Assembly: GCA_020216575.1 (NCBI GenBank)
Contig: JAIUYC010000399.1
Location: 1-5,177 of the forward strand
From: Coleofasciculus sp. S288
Lineage (GTDB): Bacteria > Cyanobacteriota > Cyanobacteriia > Cyanobacteriales > Coleofasciculaceae
Length of the DNA: 5,177 nucleotides
Direction of reading: 5' to 3'
Shown here piece by piece: positions 1-5,177 of this stretch; positions within the stretch are counted from its first letter, which is position 1, and every line of letters starts with the position of its first letter. The position numbers were made by a program, and so were the translations under genes. The notes below the pieces were generated by a model. It did not search any database, was not told the origin of the DNA, and saw only the letters and a list, made by a program, of their open reading frames with translations.

Positions 1-293
1 AATCCCTGGTGAGTGGCTGGTGTCAAGGACGTGATAGGCGAGCCAGGCGCGATCGCATCATTAGAACATTTCCTGCCATCGCGGGATGCTCCGCCGGCTG
101 TATTATCCGGTTCCCCATCACCTGGAGGATCGAAGGTTACCTGGAGGACTGAACGGTTGAGCTGAGTTTGCCTGTTCGTTGATTGTTCAGAGGATTCTTG
201 CCCTTGAGTTGACAAGTCAGCGCTTAAGACAAGACACAAGGACAGCCCCACTGAACAGAGCGTAAGAAATGGGTACAAATTTTTCCGAGCCAT
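1..293 (-). CDS. DUF928 family exported protein, N-terminal part (gene runs off the left edge)
   Basis: An open frame of 97 complete codons starts at ATG 293-291 and stays open to position 1, so the C-terminus is missing. Residues 1-25 look like a signal peptide: R3 and K4, a hydrophobic core around residues 6-23, and a possible cleavage after L-S-A (A25). A Gln/Ser/Thr-rich linker follows. Residues 51-92 match the start of the cyanobacterial DUF928 domain as I know it: QVTFDPPGDGEP, then a GGASRDGRKC segment ending in Cys76, then a P-I-T-S-L-T-P stretch corresponding to the family's usual 'LTALVP'. The start is supported by an AGGAGGA Shine-Dalgarno 9 nt upstream and an in-frame stop at 359-357. 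The function of DUF928 is unknown; genes of this family often lie near CHAT and haemagglutinin-like genes in cyanobacteria. The protein is probably periplasmic or surface-exposed. The frame and signal peptide are seen directly; the family call rests on recalled motifs. Confidence 0.8.
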   Translation of the reverse strand, partial: MARKNLYPFLTLCSVGLSLCLVLSADLSTQGQESSEQSTNRQTQLNRSVLQVTFDPPGDGEPDNTAGGASRDGRKCSNDAIAPGSPITSLTPATHQG

Positions 294-302
294 AATCAAG
301 AA

Positions 303-309
303 TCCTCCT
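303..309 (-). promoter_or_regulatory. Strong Shine-Dalgarno (AGGAGGA) of the DUF928 gene
   Basis: The minus strand reads AGGAGGA, almost fully complementary to the 16S rRNA 3' end, with a 9-nt spacer before ATG 293-291. It fixes this ATG as the start in preference to the in-frame TTG at 299-297. It is far stronger than anything in front of the CHAT gene. Confidence 0.85.
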
Positions 310-329
310 GAAAGGCATCTTATCCCCTT

Positions 330-360
330 AATATATCTTGCTTTTCTTAAGGAGCGTTAA
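330..360 (-). promoter_or_regulatory. Possible sigma-70-type promoter for the DUF928 gene
   Basis: The minus strand has TATATT at 335-330 (5 of 6 matches to the -10 consensus). TTAACG lies at 360-355 (4 of 6 matches to TTGACA), with a 19-nt spacer, longer than the ideal 17. Initiation near 323 would leave a leader of about 30 nt that includes the strong Shine-Dalgarno. The region is AT-rich, so such matches arise easily by chance. The call is tentative. Confidence 0.3.
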
Positions 361-428
361 TCACAATGCAACTTTAGACAGATACCTTTTCGATTTTTTT
401 TGCTATCAAGAATTTTAATTGGCTAACC

Positions 429-451
429 GAAATTTTTGACACCTAAATTTC
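429..451. repeat. 7-bp perfect inverted repeat (GAAATTT / AAATTTC)
   Basis: The arms at 429-435 and 445-451 are perfectly complementary and separated by 9 nt. The arms are almost all A/T, so an RNA stem would be weak. The site could bind a regulator or be a chance palindrome in AT-rich DNA. It sits upstream of the possible DUF928 promoter. Confidence 0.35.
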
Positions 452-464
452 CTCTCAAATTAAG

Positions 465-490
465 CTGAAAAATAAGACCATATTTTCTAG
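465..490 (-). terminator. Weak imperfect hairpin downstream of the CHAT gene, possible terminator
   Basis: On the minus strand, arm CTAGAAAATA (490-481) faces TATTTTTCAG (474-465) across a 6-nt loop (TGGTCT). Eight Watson-Crick pairs, one G-U and one A-C mismatch are possible. The 3' arm includes a run of five U, but there is no GC-rich core and no U-tract after the stem, so efficient termination is doubtful. It lies about 67 nt after the CHAT stop codon. Confidence 0.2.
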
Positions 491-556
491 AAGCCGCAAC
501 GGATATAGGAAACCCGCAAGATAAGCTAACTTTTCCGTCTCTGGCATAACAATTCT

Positions 557-3145
557 TTACAACCAATTTCCCACTAAGACGAAAGATGCCCAGAAAAAGG
601 GATGCTTGTACTCAGTTTTTTTCAATAAACTTAACTGTGCCTGACGAAGGGCTTCAGCTTTGCTCACCTCAGGTTGGGCTAGGTTTCGGTAAAACTCAAC
701 CATTAACTCGGCTGTCGATTGATCCTGTACCGACCACAAGGTTGCCAGGGTACTGCGAGCCCCAGAGCGCACAGCCACTCCTGCCAACCCTAAGGTTGCC
801 CGTTTATCCCCAGTAGCCGTTTGACAGGCGCTGAGAACCAGTAATTCAATCGGTTCAGCATCCACTCGTTCTCTGCTTTGGAGTAATTCATCCAAATCTT
901 TAACATTAATGCGACCATCCCAAGTCAACAGAAAGGTATTCTCTGCCTTGGAACTGAACTGACCATGGGTAGCCAGGTGAACGACAGGAAATGGAGTGGC
1001 TTGAATTTGGTTTTTAACGGTAGTTTTGATAAACTCCTGATTCAGAAGTACTTGAGAAGGCACTTCAGAGGCGATTTGCTTTAGTTCAAACTCTACGGCT
1101 GGAAGGGGAGAAAAGCCTTGACGGGGTTCAGTCAGTCCAGCCGTTAAAACTTTGAGGCGTTCTCGAACGAGCGATCGCGGCTCCAATAGCTGCAACCCTT
1201 GACTGATAGCAATGCTGTATTTTTCTATCAGATACTGCTGTCCATCGTAAAGGGCAGCCATGGGCAGATTTCGCAAGGCACCATCCAGCACAAATACCAA
1301 CGTTTTTATCCCACTGGTGGCTAACTCATCCTCAGTCGGTCGAATCAGCCAATCATAAACCTGTTGAGAAAACTGTAAGCGCTGTCGGTTAGAGAACGCT
1401 GGATTGAGCGATTGCAACGCCTGATCGAGAATGTTTTCCACTTGTCTTTGGGGTAGACGAGTCTCGTAATGGCGTAGGGGCTGTCCTGGCAGGGAAAGGA
1501 TAACGGCTAAACGGTCTGGCAGAATAATTGGATAGATTACTGCGGCATTTGGATCGACTTGGTCAATCTGCTCGGGTTTAGCACTCAAGCAGGCTTGCCG
1601 AAAGAAATTGTCTAATTCCGCTAGCTGAAGTGATTCAATAATTTGACGAGCTTGCTTGAGATTTTCTTGACTGACTTCTCCTTGATTCCTTTTAGGTTGC
1701 AACAGCAATTCAACGAGTTCCCGATAGACGGGTTCAACACTTTCCCGAAAGGAGAACTGAACGTCGGGATTGATAGCCACTAAGTCAGTGCGGAGGGATT
1801 GAAGGGTATTAACGGCTTCTGTGTAAGCAATCTTCGCCTGCGTTACCTTGCCCTGCTGTTTGAGAATCTGACCCAGTTGCCACTCCCAGCGATAGGTGAT
1901 ATCTGAAGCATTAATGGCTTGAGCAATTTGGAGCGCGTTCTGTGTCAAGTTTTGAGCTTCTGTCCACTGTTGTATCTGCTTGTAAAGCTGTCCTAACTCC
2001 CCAAGGGCATAGGCTTCTGCTCTTGGATCTTTGAGTGTTCTCGCCTCTTGGATAGCTCCAACCAACACTTGAGCGATTTCCGAAGGCTGAGGAGATACAA
2101 GGCTTTCTGGCTGTTCCTCACCCCCTTTCCCGATCGCCATGAGGCTTTCAGCTAAATTCACTCGAGCGTGGACAGCCGTGCGACTCGGGGGCAGGTGAGC
2201 GAGTTGAGCCTGGATTTTAGGTAATAAGGCTTGAGTTGCATTCCATTGTTTGGTTTGGATGCTCAAGCTCAGTTGGTTGAGTTGGGCTTCTAGTTTGCTT
2301 AGGGGATTGGTTGCCTGTTCTGCTGCCTTTTGATAAAGTTGTACGGCTTTTTCATAATCTTGCAAAGCTCTAGCGGTATTCCCCAGGCTGAAGAGAATAT
2401 CACCGATTTCTTGGGACGCATTTAACTGTTGAGCGATCGCTAAACTTTGTTCCAAAACGTCCTGAGACTTCTGTAAATCTCCCACAACTTGCAGGGCAAC
2501 CCCCAGACTACGAAATGCCGCCGCCTTGAGGGGAGAGTAGGGCTGAGCTTGGAGCGTTTGGTTGATTTGCTCTAGGAGTGTTTGCGATCGTCGATAAAGT
2601 CCCAACGTTTGCATGGCTTGGGCTTGGTTGATTTGAGTCCCCAAGCTTCCCGTCGCATCTCCAGCTTGATCGTAGGTCGCTTCTGCCTGTTTCCAGGTAT
2701 TGAGGGCAGCTTCAGCTTGTCCAGTGGAAAACTGAAGATGACCTCGAGTATTGAGGGCTTGACCAAGGATGAGCAAGCCTCCCCGGTCTAGATTCTGCTG
2801 GCTCTGTAATAGGGTTAAGCTTTGAGTAATCGCTGTTTGTGCGTCCTGCCATTGTCCTAAGTTTTGATGCGCCAGCGACAGATAGCTTAAACTTAGGGCT
2901 TGGTTGAGACGAGCGCCTTGCTCCTGATACCTTCGGGCGGACTGTTGCCAAAGTGCGATCGCCTCAGAAAACTGTTCTGCCTGGAAGCGAATTAAGCCTT
3001 GTTCGAGTTGAGTTGAGGCGTCGGCGGCGTGCTGTTGTGCTGTGACAGGCAAGACTGTTGTTACCAAACACAGAATCAGCAAGAAAAGGATGGCATAACG
3101 CTTGAAAAAAGCTAGTTGCCTGAAAAATTGGTGCAGCCTTTTCAT
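557..3145 (-). CDS. Exported TPR-CHAT domain protein (putative caspase-like cysteine peptidase)
   Basis: This gene is complete at 862 residues. Residues 1-36 form a signal sequence: a basic start (K2, R3, R9, K15, R16), a hydrophobic stretch at 17-34 and a possible cleavage after V-T-A (A36). Residues 45-450 hold about nine TPR-like helical pairs. A conserved helical segment (450-485) and a linker precede the CHAT domain at about 530-862. The catalytic pair of this clan CD (separase/caspase-related) family is intact: His727 in HLATHG and Cys774 in LSACQTATG, 47 residues apart. The C-terminal block (GLAGVAVRSGARSTLATLWSV and ending FVLVGNWL) is typical of CHAT. It follows the TpsA-like gene by 6 nt with no good Shine-Dalgarno, suggesting translational coupling in one operon. 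A stop codon 9 nt upstream in frame excludes a longer form. The TPRs probably bind partners or substrates; the substrate is unknown. The signal sequence places the protease in the periplasm, thylakoid lumen or at the surface, either cleaved or membrane-anchored. Confidence 0.93.
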   Translation of the reverse strand: MKRLHQFFRQLAFFKRYAILFLLILCLVTTVLPVTAQQHAADASTQLEQGLIRFQAEQFSEAIALWQQSARRYQEQGARLNQALSLSYLSLAHQNLGQWQDAQTAITQSLTLLQSQQNLDRGGLLILGQALNTRGHLQFSTGQAEAALNTWKQAEATYDQAGDATGSLGTQINQAQAMQTLGLYRRSQTLLEQINQTLQAQPYSPLKAAAFRSLGVALQVVGDLQKSQDVLEQSLAIAQQLNASQEIGDILFSLGNTARALQDYEKAVQLYQKAAEQATNPLSKLEAQLNQLSLSIQTKQWNATQALLPKIQAQLAHLPPSRTAVHARVNLAESLMAIGKGGEEQPESLVSPQPSEIAQVLVGAIQEARTLKDPRAEAYALGELGQLYKQIQQWTEAQNLTQNALQIAQAINASDITYRWEWQLGQILKQQGKVTQAKIAYTEAVNTLQSLRTDLVAINPDVQFSFRESVEPVYRELVELLLQPKRNQGEVSQENLKQARQIIESLQLAELDNFFRQACLSAKPEQIDQVDPNAAVIYPIILPDRLAVILSLPGQPLRHYETRLPQRQVENILDQALQSLNPAFSNRQRLQFSQQVYDWLIRPTEDELATSGIKTLVFVLDGALRNLPMAALYDGQQYLIEKYSIAISQGLQLLEPRSLVRERLKVLTAGLTEPRQGFSPLPAVEFELKQIASEVPSQVLLNQEFIKTTVKNQIQATPFPVVHLATHGQFSSKAENTFLLTWDGRINVKDLDELLQSRERVDAEPIELLVLSACQTATGDKRATLGLAGVAVRSGARSTLATLWSVQDQSTAELMVEFYRNLAQPEVSKAEALRQAQLSLLKKTEYKHPFFWASFVLVGNWL
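1796..3013 (-). repeat. TPR-like repeat array within the CHAT protein (residues 45-450)
   Basis: About nine degenerate 34-40 residue helix pairs can be seen, near residues 45-76, 85-118, 127-160, 168-199, 207-240, 246-278, 286-315, 374-411 and 416-450. They show the usual TPR spacing, for example L-G-x-x-x-x-x-x-x-x-Y-x-x-A in SLGNTARALQDYEKA. A Glu/Pro/Ser-rich stretch at about 340-356 interrupts the array. The repeats have diverged in DNA sequence, so they are a protein-level feature, not a recent duplication. Unit borders are approximate. Confidence 0.75.
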
Positions 3146-3160
3146 GGTTCTTTATTTCGC
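3146..3160 (-). promoter_or_regulatory. Short same-frame junction with a poor ribosome binding site
   Basis: The minus strand reads TAA (3154-3152), then six bases AGAACC, then ATG of the CHAT gene. The only purine-rich stretch is AAAGAA, overlapping the stop codon, which is a weak Shine-Dalgarno about 3 nt from the ATG. Ribosomes finishing the upstream gene most likely restart here, so the two proteins should be made in linked amounts. Confidence 0.6.
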
Positions 3161-5177
3161 GCAAGTTGTTCGTTGGTGCCACAGATGTGGAGGAGCGACA
3201 TCCGGTACGCTAGCCACTAACTCTAACTGACCATCGGCACGAACCCTCCATCCTTGAGCCTCAACGATAGGAATGCGATTCGGGTTCGTTTTTGACTCAA
3301 TCTCTTGAGTTTGGTTGACTGACTCAGATTCCCTTGCCACTGATAAATTGCGAGTGTCCTGCCAAACAAACTCATTTAGCAGGGGCTGAGTGGGAGCGGC
3401 AGGTAAACCGCCTCGTCCCGTTAGGGCAAAGTAGTTCCCTTGATTAGCTGGACAGCCTGTGGCAATTTGCTGACTAGGGTCAATGACATTGTCTGGCAAC
3501 TGGACTAACCCTTGAGAAGGGTCAATCCCTTGAATGTCAATGTCCACAATTCCATTAAACTGAGGATCCCGATCCGACGTAGCAGTGATGTCACTCTCTA
3601 GGGTCAGTTCCTCTCGGAACTGAGTGCCAAAGATGCCTTGAGCAGTAATACTGACTCTCCCTCCGGACCCCGCCATCGCATTGGCGGTGATGTCGCTATT
3701 TTCTAAAGCCACTAACGTATCAGTATCGATCGCAATATTACCCCCATCAGAACTCCCTGCATCGGTTCTGATTTGGCTTTCACGGCGCAACCGGATGTCT
3801 TGTGCCTGTAAGTTAATATTGCCTCCTGCACCGGAGACCGTAGTGGCATCAATGCTGCTTCCTGTGTCAAGCGCGATCGCATCCGCGATAACATTGACGC
3901 TGCCAGCATCTCCTGATCCAGAACTCCTGAGATTGACGAGCGATCCATCCCGGACAATCAACTCTCCCGTGGTAATGCTCAAGTTTCCTGCCGCACCGGT
4001 GGCGTTAATTGGGATGAAAAATGGGGTAAACACATACCCAGTTGATGTCGCTATGGTACTAGGTGACCGACCATCTCTGGATTTGCCAATCACTTCCACC
4101 GACTCAGAAGCGTTGACAATGACATCTCCCCCCTGTCCCGCACCGAGTGTCGAGGCTCCCACGCCAGCTCCATCTTGGATAATCAATCGGTTCGTGTTAA
4201 TCGTCAAGTCACCCGCGTCGGCATTTCCACCGGATGTCGTAATCAGACTGCGGAAATAATCATCGACTGATGTGCCAGTGACACGGACTGAGTCGGAGGC
4301 TATCGTCAGGTTTCCACCCCGACCATTAGAAGGAATGGGTCTATTTCTCGCCGTGACTCCACTTGTCGTAGCGATCGCTGCTCCCCCTTCGATGAAAAGA
4401 GAGCGAGTATTGATCTCTAAGTCTCCCGCATCTCCTGTGCTACCAACGGTAGATGTCGATAGGTTCGTCTGAATCGGACTATCGTCTCGGTATCCTGACA
4501 CAACCACAGACTCAGAGGCTCTCACGCTCAGATTTCCTCCATCCCCCATACCCAAAGTCAGGGTAGATACGATTGCCCCGTCCTGGACAATCAGCTTCCC
4601 TGTATCAATCTCTAAAGTCCCTGCATCTCCTCGACTAAGCGTTGTGGTTAACAAGCCAGAGCCATTCACGTCTATCAATTCAGAGGCGTTAATTGCAATA
4701 CTCCCTCCAGCCCCTTGACTAAAGGTTGGACTGAATATCACTGCCCCATCCCGAAGTGTTAACTGCTGGGTATCAATGGTAATGTTTCCAGCTCGTCCTG
4801 AACCGACAGTTCCAGCAAATAAGCCGCTTGTGCGAGCTAAAGGGTTGACGGTTCCCGCTAAAGCCGCCTCAATATAAGTTTGTCGAAAGGTATCAAATCC
4901 ACTTCCTCTGAGTTCCACACCATCAGTAGCGCGAATGGTCAGATTTCCTCCCGCCCCGGTATTGACAGTGCTAGATGAGACAAAGGCTTGATCTTGAACC
5001 CTGAACTGTGCCGCTTGAATATCGATGCCCCGACCCGCAAAACTTCCTAGAGTATCCGAGACTAGGTTAGAGCGATCGCGTAGTGTGACATTTCCTCCCC
5101 TGACTCGGATAGCGCCCCCACCCAAACCACTGGCATTGACTGACGCGATTCCTGATAACTCGATAGTGCCGAAATTT
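3152..5177 (-). CDS. Filamentous-haemagglutinin-like TpsA (two-partner secretion) protein, C-terminal part
   Basis: The frame is open from the right edge (first full codon 5176-5174, Asn) to TAA at 3154-3152: 674 codons, with the N-terminus missing. A TTG at 5125-5123 is not a real start, because the same beta-helix pattern (GTIELSG, then GGGAIRVRGG) continues upstream of it. The sequence is rich in Gly, Ser, Thr, Asp and Val and nearly free of Cys. It shows repeating turns of the form AGxLxIxTxxLxVxDGA...GGxLxVxASExVxVxG, the parallel beta-helix signature of haemagglutinin or S-layer-like exoproteins. The last 140 or so residues leave the helix and match the tail I know from cyanobacterial members: GIDPSQGLVQLP, then IATGCPANQG, GRGGLPAAP, and a GWRVRADGQLELVAS segment. 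Family members are exported by a TpsB/FhaC-type outer membrane pore, whose gene and the secretion domain would lie outside the window. It is probably the first gene of a transcript shared with the CHAT gene. Its role as an adhesin is inferred from the family. Confidence 0.9.
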   Translation of the reverse strand, partial: NFGTIELSGIASVNASGLGGGAIRVRGGNVTLRDRSNLVSDTLGSFAGRGIDIQAAQFRVQDQAFVSSSTVNTGAGGNLTIRATDGVELRGSGFDTFRQTYIEAALAGTVNPLARTSGLFAGTVGSGRAGNITIDTQQLTLRDGAVIFSPTFSQGAGGSIAINASELIDVNGSGLLTTTLSRGDAGTLEIDTGKLIVQDGAIVSTLTLGMGDGGNLSVRASESVVVSGYRDDSPIQTNLSTSTVGSTGDAGDLEINTRSLFIEGGAAIATTSGVTARNRPIPSNGRGGNLTIASDSVRVTGTSVDDYFRSLITTSGGNADAGDLTINTNRLIIQDGAGVGASTLGAGQGGDVIVNASESVEVIGKSRDGRSPSTIATSTGYVFTPFFIPINATGAAGNLSITTGELIVRDGSLVNLRSSGSGDAGSVNVIADAIALDTGSSIDATTVSGAGGNINLQAQDIRLRRESQIRTDAGSSDGGNIAIDTDTLVALENSDITANAMAGSGGRVSITAQGIFGTQFREELTLESDITATSDRDPQFNGIVDIDIQGIDPSQGLVQLPDNVIDPSQQIATGCPANQGNYFALTGRGGLPAAPTQPLLNEFVWQDTRNLSVARESESVNQTQEIESKTNPNRIPIVEAQGWRVRADGQLELVASVPDVAPPHLWHQRTTCAK
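3908..4792 (-). repeat. Irregular beta-helix repeats in the TpsA-like protein
   Basis: Successive units begin with Ala-Gly followed by an alternating hydrophobic strand (AGNITIDT, AGTLEIDT, AGDLEINT, AGDLTINT, AGNLSITT), at codons beginning 4792, 4624, 4429, 4216 and 3991; a shorter unit ends where AGSVNVIA begins (3907). Unit lengths are 56, 65, 71, 75 and 28 residues. Most units hold a second half-turn beginning GGxLxIxAS. Extra length comes from loops inserted between half-turns. The DNA copies have diverged, so this is an old repeat structure. Confidence 0.8.

Larger units (their letters stand above)
294..556. other. AT-rich intergenic region between the CHAT and DUF928 genes
   Basis: This 263-nt gap has no credible open frame on either strand. 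It is more AT-rich than the genes around it and includes an 8-T run near 394-401 on the plus strand. It contains two AT-rich inverted repeats (429-451 and 465-490), a possible promoter (330-360) and the Shine-Dalgarno of the next gene. No clear GC-rich Rho-independent terminator is visible, so readthrough from the CHAT gene into the DUF928 gene is possible, as is a separate start of transcription. Confidence 0.7.
49..5079. repeat. Seven HIP1 palindromes (GCGATCGC), dispersed
   Basis: Perfect octamers lie at 49-56, 1171-1178, 2433-2440, 2955-2962, 3873-3880, 4371-4378 and 5072-5079. All lie inside coding regions: one in the DUF928 gene, three in the CHAT gene and three in the TpsA-like gene. 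Five of the seven are read as Ala-Ile-Ala. Near-matches occur at about 2134, 2584 and 3727. This density is characteristic of many cyanobacterial genomes and is the best taxonomic mark in the window. Confidence 0.95.

Noticed and set aside
120..148. 10-bp direct repeat (ACCTGGAGGA at 120-129 and 139-148)
   Set aside because: It falls inside the DUF928 coding sequence, where the two copies encode different residues. There are only two copies, so it is likely chance.
232..242. Lipobox in the DUF928 signal peptide (L-S-L-C, Cys20)
   Set aside because: The position before the Cys is Leu, not Gly, Ala or Ser, and the hydrophobic core continues past it. Cleavage after A25 by an ordinary signal peptidase fits better.
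586..816. Plus-strand open frame of 76 codons
   Set aside because: It is antisense to the highly conserved CHAT C-terminus including the catalytic Cys region, and its product has no recognisable features.
3152..3154. Stop codon as a nonsense mutation splitting a single TpsA-CHAT gene (pseudogene)
   Set aside because: The upstream product ends with a family-typical tail and the downstream one begins with an ATG and a full signal sequence, so these are two normal genes.
2572..3182. Short open frames in other frames within the TPR and junction region
   Set aside because: They overlap the TPR-coding frame, whose product is clearly a real protein. None has a ribosome site or family-like sequence.
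3681..4259. Plus-strand open frame of 192 codons
   Set aside because: It lies wholly antisense to the TpsA-like gene, whose repeat pattern and codon structure explain the sequence. Its Pro/Ser/Ala-rich product shows no domain, and it has no convincing ribosome site.
5123..5125. TTG as the start codon of the TpsA-like gene
   Set aside because: The frame stays open to the window edge, and beta-helix sequence continues upstream of the TTG. There is no signal peptide or secretion domain after it, so the true start is outside the window.
1..5177. tRNA, rRNA, CRISPR array, insertion sequence or transposase
   Set aside because: No cloverleaf-like segment, regularly spaced identical repeats, terminal inverted repeats or transposase sequence was seen; nearly all of the window is explained by the three genes.

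Overview
The window looks like a cyanobacterial chromosome segment. It carries seven perfect copies of the octamer GCGATCGC (the cyanobacterial HIP1 palindrome), where chance would give about 0.1 in this length. The gene content also fits: a filamentous-haemagglutinin-type adhesin, a TPR-CHAT protein and a DUF928 protein, a set often found together in filamentous cyanobacteria. No species can be named from this sequence.

All supported genes are on the minus strand, so the transcriptional order runs from right to left. (1) Positions 5177 to 3152 hold the C-terminal 674 codons of a large two-partner-secretion (TpsA/FHA-like) beta-helix protein, whose 5' end lies beyond the right edge. (2) After only 6 nt, in the same reading frame, comes a complete 862-residue protein (3145 to 557) with a signal peptide, about nine TPR-like units and a C-terminal CHAT protease domain with an intact His/Cys pair. 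(3) A 263-nt AT-rich gap follows (556 to 294). It holds two weak inverted repeats, a possible promoter and a very strong Shine-Dalgarno. (4) Positions 293 to 1 hold the first 97 codons of a DUF928 protein with its own signal peptide; it runs off the left edge.

All three products appear to enter the secretory route. The TpsA fragment is of a class exported across the outer membrane by a TpsB/FhaC partner, and the other two have visible N-terminal signal sequences. The simplest model is an envelope or surface module in which the adhesin-like filament, a secreted or membrane-anchored CHAT peptidase and a DUF928 protein act at the cell surface. The peptidase-substrate relationship is inference only. 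The plus strand shows no credible gene, and I see no tRNA, rRNA, CRISPR array or insertion sequence.
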